Assembly: GCF_004210375.1 (NCBI RefSeq)
Contig: NC_134830.1
Coordinates: 47,807,094 to 47,871,093, forward strand
Origin: Tachypleus tridentatus
Taxonomy: Eukaryota > Arthropoda > Merostomata > Xiphosura > Limulidae
Length of the DNA: 64,000 bases
Reading direction: 5' to 3'
Positions 48,824-59,544 of the stretch are shown piece by piece. The position numbers and the translations under genes are program-made. Within the stretch, counting starts at the first letter, position 1. Each line of letters opens with the position of its first letter. The notes beneath the pieces are model-generated. The model saw only the letters and a list, made by a program, of their open reading frames with translations. It ran no database searches and was not told the origin of the DNA.

Positions 48824-49703
48824 ATGGCAAAGGCTAAAAAGTTGACAAAGTTTAAACGTGCCAGAATTGTCGAGCTGCGAAAGCAAGGTCTCTCTCAACG
48901 TGCAATCACTGATGAGATTGGTCGTAGTAAAACTGCTATTGCAAAATTCTTAAAAGACCCTGAGGGATACGGAACGAGAATTTCAAGTGGTCGGCCAAAG
49001 AAAATTTGAGGCGTTGAGCAGGAGGATTCAACGGGTTGTCCGGCAAGACACTAGCCGATCGTCGAATCAGATTAAGGCCCTTACGGACGCAGAATGCAGC
49101 TCAAGAACAATAAGACCGCATCTACGAGAGAAAGGCTTTAAAACCCGTAAACGTCTTCAAAGGCCACGCCTCCTTCCACACCACAAAAAAGCTCGTTTAA
49201 ACTTTGATGAGAAACGCCAAACATGGGACGGAGACATTTTCTACACGACACAGTGGAGGAGGTTCCATTATGACCTAGAGTGCTTTCTCCTTCCATGGAA
49301 CAATGTAGCTTCGGGTTATACAGGGGCATCAAACAGGAGCTGGCTACATTGGCATGTTGGAGAGAGCATCCTTATTGACTGAGGGCCCTCGCTTGTGTAG
49401 AAATGACTGGATATTTCAGCAGGACAATGCTGCAATCCACAATGCCGGCAGGTCAAAGGACTTTTTTATGGCGAATAACGTGATTCTTTTTGATCATCCA
49501 GCGTGTTCGCCCGAACTGAACCCCATTGAAAATGTTTGGAGGCGGATAGAAATGGACGTAAATTTCAAACAGTGCTTGATCTTCGTGAAACCATCTTCAC
49601 CACTTGGAATAACATTCCAGCCAGTCTTCTGCAAACGCTTATATTGACAATGCCAAAGCGAATGTTTGAAGTTATTCGCAATGACGGCCGTGCAACTCAA
49701 TAG
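48824..49703 (+). pseudogene. Tc3-like transposase, copy 2, decayed with internal deletion
   Basis: ATG at 48824: MAKAKKLTKFKRARIVELRK, a helix-turn-helix (GLSQRAITDEIGRSKTAIAK), then SSGRPKK and a frame change near 49005 into FEALSRRIQRVVRQ and TIRPHLREKGFKTRKRL. Compared with copy 1, about 105 bases are missing near 49230, which removes the SDEK segment and with it the first catalytic Asp. The remaining reading, in another frame, has QQDNAAIHNAGRSKDFF (second Asp) and SPELNPIENVW (third acid, Glu), the DD34E spacing of the Tc1 group. TAG at 49701. Not functional. Confidence 0.93.
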
Positions 49704-49924
49704 AGACCTCTTGTTAGGCATTTCCTAAACAGGGTAGGAAATTTAATAGGGAAAATGTGAACACTATGACATTAGCTTAAATGCTAAAAAAGTTTTTTAT
49801 TTTTATTTTCCTTTTTCTTATTTTCATCTTTTGAAACTTTACTCAAATAAGTAGTTGAGTCTAGCAAGACAAAATGCATATTTTTTCTTTATGTTCATTG
49901 GCCTTAAGATTTTGGCCAGCAGTG

Positions 49925-50010
49925 TATATATTAGGAGTTTAGTGTCCATTGAGAGGTTTTGGTACTTAACTGAAATTTGACATTAAGAGGCGAGGTCCTG
50001 GTGAAGAGGA
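49925..50010 (+). repeat. Dispersed block shared with 27058-27180
   Basis: TATATATTAGGAGTTTAGTG, GAGAGGTTTTGGTACTTAAC, GACATTAAGAGGCGAGGTCC and TGGTGAAGAGGACC match the reverse complement of 27058-27180. It begins at the TA next to the Tc3-like end. The left flank of that element (TTTGTAACTTTATATATA at 43035-43052) resembles the part of the block that would precede it. Confidence 0.7.
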
Positions 50011-50192
50011 CCATACGTGGCCACGTGGTTAGGACCGTCGGCTCGTAATATGAAGGTCACGGGTTCGAGTCCTTGTCACACCAAATATGCTCACTCTTTC
50101 AATCGTAGGTGCATTATAATATACTGTCAATCCCACTATTCGTTAGCCCTTGTGTAACTTTGCCCGAAATTCAAAAAATAAATAAACAAACA
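50011..50192 (+). repeat. SINE (family A), internally deleted
   Basis: GGCCACGTGGTTAGGACCG head, GGTCACGGGTTCGAGTCC B-box region and CAATCCCACTATTCGTTAGC. It then skips directly to CCTTGTGTAACTTTGCCCGA and an AAATAAATAAAC tail. Confidence 0.8.
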
Positions 50193-50333
50193 TGTGTTTC
50201 TTTAAGAAGTATTACACAACCGTCCACTTGGAAATTAAATATTTGCCCAAATTATCTAGTTTCCTGATACCTATTCTTATTTTTTCAATTACTTTGATTA
50301 GTATAAATATAAACTTTAATTAATTGAATTATG

Positions 50334-50450
50334 TGTGTGTGTGTGTGTTTTCTTATAGCAAAGCCACATCGGGCTATCTGCTGAGCCAACCGAGGGGAAT
50401 CGAACGACTGATTTTAGCGTTATAAATATGTAGACTTACCGCTGTACTAG
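50334..50450 (-). repeat. tRNA-derived SINE (family C)
   Basis: A (GT)n tail, then TTTTCTTATAGCAAAGCCAC, GGGGAATCGAACGACTGATT and GTAGACTTACCGCTGTACTA. Same family as 7378-7498. Confidence 0.75.
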
Positions 50451-51124
50451 TTGAATTAGCATAAATATAACTTTAAATTGGCATAAATATAAAGTTGAAA
50501 TCTCGATTTGTCAAAATTTTGGAAAACATATGTCTTGTCTTTTAGGGTCGCGTATGTACGCGTTAATTAAATTTGTATACATACTTTTTTAAGGTAAAAT
50601 GGCTTCCTGAACCCCTGAAACAACTTGATGTTCTTTTGAACGTTTTTCTGTTAAGTAGTCTTAGCCTGTCACTGTGTAGGCTAACTAGACGTAAAATATT
50701 TTTTTATACAATACCTAGATGTTGTTGAACATTACAGTTGACTTAGGGACACAGCTAACAATTCGGAACCGTTGTGCTGCCAAATCTAATCTGTAGGTTG
50801 CGTGTAACGTCAAGAAGAGTTAAATGGCCGGTGAACAAGGAACCATTTTGTCCAGATGTGTCTACCCAACTTAAACTTAACCTTTATTTTCCAGAAAATC
50901 ATGGATTCCTTTCTTAAACTACTATAAGATGATGGTAGCGCAACCCATTAGTCAATCACAACGTTAGGTAAAGGAAACTGCTTAACTAGTTGGACGTAGA
51001 TTGTCAAATCCTAATAAATCAAAGTTCGTTAGCCTCTCATGAATAACTACAGCCTGTTTCACTTGCTTTCAGGAAAAAGTTCATTAGGATGAGCAAGAAT
51101 AGCACTTAGCACATAATGGTGTCA
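50451..51124. other. Intergenic, nothing recognised
   Basis: No ORF or repeat of note. Confidence 0.4.
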
Positions 51125-51370
51125 CGTGGGGTAAGATTTGTAATCAGACTAGATTTAGTGGTACACTGATTAGACGACGCACTAGATTTGGTAGCACTGA
51201 TTAAACGACACACTAGAGTTAGTAGTACACTGATTAGATGACTGACTAGTTTTAGCAGCACACATTAAACGACAGACTAGTTTTAGTAGTACGCTAATTA
51301 AATGGCAGATTAAATTTAGTAATATACTGATTAGAGGACAGATTGGACTTACCTGCAAACTGATTTGGAC
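51125..51370. repeat. Degenerate 38-45-bp minisatellite
   Basis: About 6 units of GTACACTGATTAGACGACGC plus ACTAGATTTAGTA variants. Confidence 0.75.
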
Positions 51371-53500
51371 AGCAATTCACTGTGAAGAGACGCAGTGGTT
51401 ATAAAATCTTGTCAGTGCAGAAGACTCCTGATGGTCTAATACCAGTTTGACTTCCCATGATGGACAATCAGTTCTGAGGGTTGTAGATCAGACATTATAT
51501 TTTAAATTAAATTGAAAGTCAAAAAGTATAGCCATCATAATATGAAGAACATAATGACATGTGACAAAAACTCAGGTGTAGCTGAGTGTGATTTGGATCT
51601 TATTAAAGGAGAAACCCAAAACGTTTTTTATATTTATGTTGACTCAGAAACACGATTTCAGAAAAGACAGCAGTCATAGAGGTCAACCAATCCCGACCCT
51701 GGTCCCTGTTTCAGCCCTTTGTCCTTTAGTGGTTAATTTTGAAGTGTGGTCGCCTCACGAGTCCCAAAGGATAAAGAAGGAATAGTGCCAGTGAAGCGTC
51801 TTATATAGAACAAATAGTGCCTTAATCAGTTGTTCCCTTCTTTTCAGACCTTAATCAGTTGTTATCAACCCATCATACCTGAATCTGTTGTTCTCAATCC
51901 TTGAGACCACAATCAGTTGTCCTCAACCATGTTAATATTTATTATAAAATAACTTAAAGTAACTGTTTTACAGAGTAAGAAAGAGGTTAGATTCAAGATT
52001 TGACGTAGTTTTGGCAAATTTGGCGACAGTGTTTAGTGTCTGCATAGTTGATGTTATACCCTGTAAATTACAACTTAGTTTTCACGTGTGTCATGTTGAA
52101 GACATAACCCTTTGAACCGGATGCAAAACTTTATAACCATTCTGTATGATTGATTTAATCAGTTTAAAAAATAGTAACCAAGATTTAAAAAAAAAGGGAA
52201 CAACAACTAGTACGAAAATCATGTAAAGATTTAAAAATTCTAGTTTGTTCAGAGGACCAGAAATAGTTTAACACGGGATTACAAATGTTAAACAACTAGT
52301 TTGTATCTAATTGATTCATGTTTACAACCGTAACTCTCAATTGGAGAATCGTGCATTTACAACACCTGTTTCTAAGTGACTCATGCATACTATAGAAATA
52401 AACATATTCTGTATGTTCTTGTATCCTACATTACGAGTTTGAAATGTTAATGATATGTACTATGAACCACTGAAAAGTATGTAAAAACAAATGTAAATAT
52501 TGAACTTTAATGTGTTTTAAACAAAAGTGATTATTTGGTGAATTACTGTTATCTTTAAAAACATCTAAATTTAAAATAACGACAGACAAATCTTAAAATA
52601 TTACCTTATCGTTAGATGTTTGTTTTGTTATTATGCAAAAAGGTACGCAAAGAGCGATCTGTGCTCTTCCCGGTTTCTATCAGTATAAGTTTTTTAATTG
52701 TTTTCAATAATTTTCTGTTGTATCATTTTTCGAAAACTACCTTTGTGATCTAATATTCTAGTTAAGTGTTTGTATTTAAAGATACAGTGAAAGAAACATA
52801 CGTCTAAATGATCAAAGTTGTAATTATTAAAAAACACACTGAAACGTGTGAGCATATATATATATATACATAAAGTAAATAAGATGTAATGAACGATGTC
52901 TTTTTTTCATTGAACGCGTGCAGCACGCACTCGCCTCGTGCACCAATGAGAGCTAATTAGGAGAGTTTGGAACCAGCACATGAACTAAATCGATACAATC
53001 CAAAAAAGTACGAACAGTGTTTCTGACTACAAAGCCAACAAGACCTTAGAACGTCAAGCATGCTTGTATTCGTTATGTTCTTAGAGTAGTTCAACATTAT
53101 ACTGCTACGTCACTGATATGAATAGGCAGGAGAAGCTCCCCTTATGTGATATTTTTCTAAACTTTCAAGCTCCAAAGTTCTACACAATAGATTGCGTGCG
53201 ATGAAAGTTTGCTGCTTTGTGGTTATCTTATTCACCAGAAAAAAACAAAACAAAATGCAACTAAAATGCAGCAGCTATAAAACAGATTCCTGTATAATTC
53301 TCTATATTTTCCTTTTTAAAAATTATTTCAGAAACAGCTTTTTTTACTTATCATCTAATTTTCAGCTGAAAGGAAAATTACGACGTTCACCAGGATAAAA
53401 CCTTTCTTTATGTATTTCGTTGCTTTAAAGAAACTTTTGTTTAATTTGTTTTGTAATCCTGTCAATTGATTTTTGTTATTTATGAAGTTATATTAGAAAC
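51371..53500. other. Intergenic, sparse features
   Basis: Three copies of a CTTAATCAGTTGTT word lie at 51830-51925, a SINE tail fragment at 52640-52680 and a TA run at 52855-52868. No credible gene was found; the ORF at 53192 has a hydrophobic start but no family likeness. Confidence 0.4.
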
Positions 53501-55239
53501 GTCACTGAAACCTAGGGGTTTTAAAAGCAAAAAAAAAAAAAAAAAATTTTGAACCAGGTGCACTGTTTCTGTTTTCTCATAGTCAATCAGCTATAACACG
53601 ATGCGTGTTTCAATTTAAACTAGTTTGTTATATTCTCGCATTCTGTTTATGTTTTGTTTCCGTGAGATCCATACCTACCCGTGGTGGTGGAAAGGAGTCG
53701 TTAAGACGAACGTGGATACAGTGAAAGCCAATGACTGTACAGAATTATACAGTGAGTGTCTTCTAGTAACTACTATAAAACATAGCAGTAACAGTACATG
53801 AAAATGTCATAACGTTATAAACACACACAGAAGACGATGAAAGCGTTATCATAAACACTTAAATCCACAACATCGGAGCCAATAACCATTATATAACACA
53901 TACCAGTCAGAGAAGTGTACAGTGTTACATGTATTGTTCACTAGTAACCACAGTCAGTTTTTAACAAGTGCATGACGTTGTTACATGTATTGTTCACTAT
54001 GTTTTATAATATAGGCTTTACCCAGTTCTTTAGACTGGGTTCTATTTGTAACTCAATGTACTGTTACATGTATATTCATTTGCAAAGGTACATACTGACA
54101 CACATAGTATTAAAAAACATTGTATAATGAGTTTTATTGCTATGTGTGTTATATGTACAACTAATTCAACTGTTGTACAATGTGTGTTATATGTACAACT
54201 AATGCAACTTTTATAGTATGTGTGTTCTATATACAAGTAATTCACCTCCTGTAATATGTGTGTTTTGTGTACAACTTCTGTAGAATGTTTGTTGATGATT
54301 GTATAAGAAATTAGATAGCGAATAAGTTTTTACGTTTTTGTGACAGAAAATCAATGTTTGAAAAGTTACTGATCTCTCTTCACTTTATTCGTGCAGTATT
54401 TAACTGCCATTTAGCGTAACGCAAAGTATTTATCTTATCCTCTCGGGAGGAAAGAGAAATTAAAATAACAACTTTCTGTTGCGTAAACTAAATCTATAAT
54501 TAGCACTATTATATTCTATAAAAGTTTGGAAAAATTGTAACTACACGTGTAAGTTGTATTTCATAAGGCCTAAAAAGGGTAAGCGAGTTTGTGAGACACG
54601 TCTTTACGACCTTAACTTAAGTACGTATCGGCTGTTAACGTACGCAGTGAAAACGTGAATGAATTCTTCTTTAGAAGTAACAATTTCTATTTTTCAAACG
54701 AACAAAAATCAATTAACTAGACGGTGCTGCTGTTTTGTCATTATGACGAAAGCAACTATGTAACTAGTGTCAACAGAGTTACTTTTAATAAACATATTAA
54801 TATGGTTTTAACATCAATACTGTTAGTGATACGTTGTTAAAAAGGAAAAGTTATAGTTTTGTTTTTATTTGTCAACTAAAAGTTTACTGTGTGTTTCAAG
54901 ACGTTAAATGTTCAAAAAATTAATGTAAATTTGGTTAAACTATAACAGAGGATACAGTCTCTAATTAGATTCTATTTTGTAAATGAATGAACTTATGGAG
55001 AAGATCATCAATAACGTGTACTCTCACTCATGTGCAAACACACGTGATGGGAATTTAGGTTAATATATGTTTCATTCCCTGAAGGAGTCTGATATCTAAC
55101 CAGAGGTGGTCTGAAAAGTCAGTTTTTCTTCCTCCCCTGGATGACTTAGAATTAAGTGACACCTAACTTTAGAGAAGTTTGGATTGTCGTAGAGGACCTT
55201 TTTAATATTGGTTTAACAGAAAAAATAAATTAATACTAA
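53501..55239. other. Intergenic, short repeats only
   Basis: An A run at 53529-53546. Imperfect repeats of TGTGTGTTATATGTACAACT at 54130-54280, and a repeated GTTACATGTATTGTTCACTA at about 53929 and 53976. Confidence 0.45.
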
Positions 55240-55495
55240 AAATTACCAGACGTTAACTCAGTAAAAAAGTAAAAATTAGCAACCCTTAACTTAGTAAAAA
55301 GTAAAATCTATCACACGTTAACACAGTAAAATGTAACAATTATCAAATTTTAGCTCAGTAAAAAGTAAGTATTATCAGACGTTAACTCAGTAAAAAGTAA
55401 GTATTATCAGACGTTAACTCAGTAAAAAGTAAGAATTACCAGACGTTAACTCAGTAGAAAGTAAGAATTACTAGACGTTAACTCAGTACCAAAGT
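55240..55495. repeat. 32-bp minisatellite, about 8 units
   Basis: Units ACCAGACGTTAACTCAGTAA plus AAAGTAAGAATT, ending near 55490, about 650 bases upstream of the receptor start codon. Confidence 0.88.
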
Positions 55496-55861
55496 TTTTA
55501 GTTTGGTACAAAACCAGAAGATATAAATTTAGATGTTGTTTGTTAGGAGTTACTTGTTATATTTCATAATTTATTTTTATGTAGTTTAATTCATGCAGTT
55601 TGAAATACAGTAGTGATTACAAGATTGACTTTAATACAACTTTTATAAAATACATTAGTTAAACTGATAACCTGGTACTATATTCTATCGTATATCAAAA
55701 CAATATATTAAAACTGTTTTCTTTGTTTCATACAGGTGTTAATATACAAAGTACAATACAAAACCAACTGATACAAAAAACCATCTACAATGATTGGTGT
55801 TAATAAAAAGTAGAGAAGACACTTCAATGATTTTGTAATTTAACATTTCTTTTTTCCCTAG

Positions 55862-56140
55862 ATTGCCATACTGAAGTTTAACTTAGCCTGACTGTGTCCA
55901 TCTGTGGACAAATGGAGAAAGTGACAAATTCGTAAGGTCGTCTGATTACTGACAAATATAACTGAATTTAACGAGCAAGTTTTAATCATTTAATCTAACT
56001 AATTAGTGTGATATAGGTGAATGGAAGTAAATCAAGTTTTACTTTTAAACTAAATCTATAGATTATTTAAGTTAGAGATCAGTTACTATAGAGTATTGAG
56101 AGAATTTTCAACCCTCAAAAACACTTATATATTAAGTGAT
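55862..56140 (+). promoter_or_regulatory. Receptor 5'UTR: likely splice acceptor and two uORFs
   Basis: TTTCTTTTTTCCCTAG ending at 55861 is a good splice acceptor, so the 5'UTR is probably spliced from an upstream exon. Downstream, ATG at 55912 opens 7 codons (stop 55933-55935) and ATG at 56021 opens 10 codons in the receptor frame (stop 56051-56053). Both would be met by scanning ribosomes before the receptor ATG. Confidence 0.5.
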
Positions 56141-57313
56141 ATGGATATAGATAACTTTAATGTCAGTAATTACCACCTCAACATCACAACGTCAACTAAT
56201 TTGACTCAGTTACAAAACGAAAGGGGTCTTCTACACATTTCACTCATTTCTGTCGTGTTAGGGCTTCTTACTCTAATTACAGCAATCGGTAATATCTTCG
56301 TCATTGCCGCCATATTAACGGATCGAATTCTGCGGACAGTAGGTAATTATCTTATTTTGTCCCTAGCCGTGGCGGATTTAATGGTAGCCTGTCTCGTGAT
56401 GCCTTTCGGTACTGTTTACGAGATTATGCAGGAGTGGCGGATGGGAGATATATTGTGTGAAATGTGGACGTCTTGTGACGTGTTGTGCTGCACGGCCTCC
56501 ATTCTTCATCTGTTGACCATCGCTGTTGACCGGTACAGAGCAGTCACTCACATAGATTACGTCCGTCAGAGAAGTTCGAAGGACATTGGACTCATGATTT
56601 TACTCGCGTGGATCGTTGCTATAGCAATTTCAGTTGCCCCAGTCTTCGGATGGAAAGATGAAAGCTTTGAATATCGGATAGTCAGAGAAAAGAAATGTTT
56701 AATCAGTCAAGACGTTGCTTACCAAGTGTTCGCTACATGTTCATCATTCTATTTACCTCTGGTGGTAATTCTCGTTCTATATTGGCGTATTTTCCAAGAA
56801 GCTCGCAGGAGAATCCGTAACAAACCGGGAACTACTATCTCTCTTCTTGTCAGAAAATCACATTCGAAACTATCGGAGTCACCTGGAAACGAAACCACCA
56901 CTTTTTCGACGCCATCTTGTTCAACCGATTCAAACCCGACGAGCTGCTCCTCGACACCGACGAAGAAAAAAAGGACGAAAGAGAGATTGTTCCGTATAGA
57001 CACCGTTCTCAAAAGAGGCAGAAGACAAGCACGAGACTTGGAGTCGAAACGTGAGAAGAAGGCAGCGAAGACCTTGGCCATTATCACTGGAGTGTTCATC
57101 GTCTGTTGGATGCCATTCTTTGTCTTGGCCTTCGTCATGCCCATCTGTAACAACTGTTACTTCGATGAAAGACTTTTCACCACGTCTCAATGGCTAGGCT
57201 ACACTAACTCCACGCTTAATCCTATTATATACACCATTTTTAGCCCAGATTTTCGTCAGGCATTCAAAAAAATGTTGTGTGGAACAAAACAAAGGATTCG
57301 AAATAATTTGTAA
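56141..57313 (+). CDS. Serotonin receptor, 5-HT1 type (class A GPCR)
   Basis: A 390-residue seven-pass plasma-membrane receptor, complete in one exon. The ATG at 56141 is the first in frame after a stop at 56051. The N-terminus has NVS, NIT and NLT glycosylation sites. TM1 about 32-58 (Asn51), TM2 68-91 (LAVAD, Asp79), TM3 with Cys106, amine-binding Asp113 and DRY at 130-132, TM4 with Trp157, Cys186 in loop 2. TM5 has FATCSSFYLP (Pro206), loop 3 is about 90 residues and basic, and TM6 has KTLAIITGVFIVCWMPFF. TM7 has WLGYTNSTLNPIIY, followed by FSPDFRQAFKKMLCG with a palmitoylation-type Cys380. CDVLCCTASILHL, HIDY, FGWKD, SQDVAYQVFATC and the KRE/KKAAKTLAIITG block match arthropod 5-HT1 receptors, which couple to Gi/o and lower cAMP. 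The residue after DRY is Arg133 where aminergic receptors nearly always have Trp. Subtype 1A or 1B is not decided. Confidence 0.95.
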   Translation: MDIDNFNVSNYHLNITTSTNLTQLQNERGLLHISLISVVLGLLTLITAIGNIFVIAAILTDRILRTVGNYLILSLAVADLMVACLVMPFGTVYEIMQEWRMGDILCEMWTSCDVLCCTASILHLLTIAVDRYRAVTHIDYVRQRSSKDIGLMILLAWIVAIAISVAPVFGWKDESFEYRIVREKKCLISQDVAYQVFATCSSFYLPLVVILVLYWRIFQEARRRIRNKPGTTISLLVRKSHSKLSESPGNETTTFSTPSCSTDSNPTSCSSTPTKKKRTKERLFRIDTVLKRGRRQARDLESKREKKAAKTLAIITGVFIVCWMPFFVLAFVMPICNNCYFDERLFTTSQWLGYTNSTLNPIIYTIFSPDFRQAFKKMLCGTKQRIRNNL

Positions 57314-57364
57314 TTTATTTTAAACAATCATTTAAGTAGAAATAGCTGTTTATCCGTTTTACAG

Positions 57365-57775
57365 CTATGTGTTATATTGTAGAAACAACAATAACTTTTA
57401 TTTGTTTTACCTTATTATTTTATATATTAGAACTAATAGCAAATGTTAAAATGCTTTAACGTATTATTTTATATCCCAGGAAAAATAATAAATGTTTGTT
57501 TTATTTTACCTTAACATCTTACATTCACGTAACAATAATAACTGTTTATATATTGTACCTTAGTATGTTATATCCTAGAAACAATAATAATTTTTATCTG
57601 TTTTACCTTATTATGTTATATATTAAGACCTACGATAAATGTTTATCTCTTTTACCTCAGTATGTTATATACTAGAAACAACAATAATTATCTATCTCTT
57701 TTACCTCAGTATGTTATGTCCTGGGTAGAGTAATAAATGGTTATTTGTTTTACCTCAGTATGTTATATCCTAGGA
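57365..57775. repeat. About 55-60-bp repeats in the receptor 3'UTR
   Basis: Seven degenerate units with TTTTACCTTAGTATGTTATA, TCCTAGAAACAATAATAA and TGTTTATCTG. Several contain AATAAA-like poly(A) hexamers (for example near 57487 and 57715). A further AATAAAAA lies near 58036. Confidence 0.75.
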
Positions 57776-58371
57776 ATAAAGTACGGCTTTAATATGGTCG
57801 GTGATTTTCCTTCATAAAACGTAATGTTCCATTCGTTGATTGGGTCTCGATGGCATCATAGGTAATATTGTACCCGTTGATTGGTTCTTGTTGATATTAT
57901 TGTTAACATGTAGTTACTTGTGTGTGTTACAAAAATGTGGATGTTTTATCTTTTTTGGTCTTTTCTGTTTTGTGCTCTTAGTTTTTAAAATTGACGTCAG
58001 TAACTCCTATATCTGAAAATTGTATGTATATTTAAAATAAAAATTTGAAAATAGAAGAATATACTTGTCATTTCTTTATATAAACATTACATGAAGGACG
58101 AGTTAGGTGTAATAGGTATTTACGTCAAGAAAATATTTGTTTGTTTGGTGTTAAGCACAAAGTTACGTTATAACCTCTCAACCGGGAGGGAAAGCAATGG
58201 CGTATTTAGTTAGGGACTAGAGAGAGCTCATCCCCAGATCTCAGTCTTAATGGGGGCCCATTAATAACTTTATTCTATATAAAATTAAATGGGATGTAGG
58301 GCTTTTATATATTATTAGCCCCTGGGCATACAAAACCTTAAATCCGCCACTGAGGAGGAGCATTTTGTTTG

Positions 58372-58641
58372 GTTGGTTTAAATATCGCGCAAAGCTACTA
58401 AAAAGCTATATGTGCTAGCCATTGCTAATTTGGTAGTGAAAGAGTAGAGGGAAAGTAGCTAGTTATCACCACGCACTACCAGCTCTTGGACTACTCTTTC
58501 GTCAATGAATAGTGGGATGTACTGTGACTTACAGCGCCTCCACGTGAAAGGGTGAACATGTTTGGTGGAATGAGGGATATGAACTCTCTACCCTCAGATT
58601 TCAAGCGATCTAATCATATAGTATAGTACCATACTAGGCTG
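58372..58641 (-). repeat. SINE (family A), degenerate
   Basis: TATCGCGCAAAGCTACTAAA, GTAGAGGGAAAGTAGCTAGT, GAATAGTGGGATGTACTGTG and GGTGAACATGTTTGGTGG keep the order of the family on the minus strand. The tRNA-like head is poor. Confidence 0.8.
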
Positions 58642-58734
58642 TTCACTGATTGCCTACATGATCGGTTTTTAACTGTAATTTAGTAATATTTCCTTTAATT
58701 CCATTATTTTATCATAGCAAAACAACAACAACTT

Positions 58735-58842
58735 GCCGGTTGCACAGGGGCAAATCTGTGTCTAAAATTTGGGTTTCAAATCTAGTAGTGGACAAAGTAC
58801 AGATTGACCATCATGTCACTTTGTGCTTTACTTCAAACAAAT
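58735..58842 (+). repeat. Short SINE (family B), degenerate
   Basis: GGTTGCACAGGGGCAAATCT, TTGGGTTTCAAATCTAGTAG, AAAGTACAGATTGACC and CACTTTGTGCTTTAC match the family B order. Confidence 0.6.
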
Positions 58843-59271
58843 CATTAAAAAAGAGGTTATTGTCATGATATGTAAGTGACCTCTCTTGTCACGTGATTGT
58901 ATTTAATATTTCAAGTATCAATTTTTATTTAAATATATCATTTGGCCAAATTTTCAACAGAGATATTTTGGTAATAATCCTGGCACCAAGAATTATAGCG
59001 TTGTGAGATAGAACTATTTTTGTACCTCGGATTTTTGTTCCTAAATCGTATTATATTTTGGTTTAATTTAGCCAAGTATTTATAATCCCAAGTTCGTTTT
59101 TTGGAAGAAAGTTTCATATGAAGAAAAATTCTTTAAAGACGGAATACTTTCGGAAAACCAAAGATGAAAAAGAAAGCAAGCTAGTACATTGTAACTCTTT
59201 TTATTGTTTATTTACATAAGTGTATGATGAAATGGGCAGAACAACGACCGCCAGTTTTCTTGTTAACTTGG

Positions 59272-59533
59272 GGCCCGGCATGGCCAAGCGTGTTAAGGCG
59301 TTCGACTCTTAATCCGAGGGTCGCGGGTTCGAATCACGGTCGTACAAAAATATGCTCGCCCTTTCAGCTGTTGGGGCGTTATAATATGACGGTCAATCCC
59401 ACTATTCTCTGGTAAAAGAGTAGCCCAAGAGTTGGCGGTGGGTGGTGATGACTAGCTGCCTACTCTCTAGTCTTACGCTGCTAAATTAGGGACGGCTAGC
59501 GCAGATAGCCCTCGAGTAGCTTTGCGCGAAATA
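59272..59533 (+). repeat. SINE (family A), left arm of an inverted pair
   Basis: Complete plus-strand copy, from GGCCCGGCATGGCCAAGCGT to CTCGAGTAGCTTTGCGCGAA. The anticodon-like position reads CTCTTAA. The apparent ORF of 63 residues here is a by-product. Confidence 0.92.
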
Positions 59534-59544
59534 AAAGTTAACAA

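Larger units (their letters stand above)
43058..49924 (+). mobile_element. Tc3-like element, copy 2, split by a hAT insertion
   Basis: The left end (CATTGTAGGCCAAAATCTTA, preceded by TA at 43056-43057) breaks off at 43128. The sequence resumes at 48575 (GACTCAACCACTTATTTGAG) and runs to the right terminal repeat ending GATTTTGGCCAGCAGTG at 49924, followed by TA. Comparison with copy 1 at 33111 shows the join directly. It is more eroded than copy 1 at the left tip. Confidence 0.95.

Noticed and set aside
53192-53398. Plus-strand ORF starting MRAMKVCCFVVILF as a secreted peptide
   Set aside because: The hydrophobic start is followed by Lys/Asn-rich AT-driven sequence with no Cys pattern, donor or family likeness.
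56749-57190. Minus-strand ORFs of 86 and 134 residues
   Set aside because: Shadows of the receptor coding region.
59272-59350. Genuine tRNA gene (CTCTTAA anticodon-like loop)
   Set aside because: The tRNA-like part is the head of a SINE that continues into a conserved 200-base body, and the acceptor stem does not pair convincingly.
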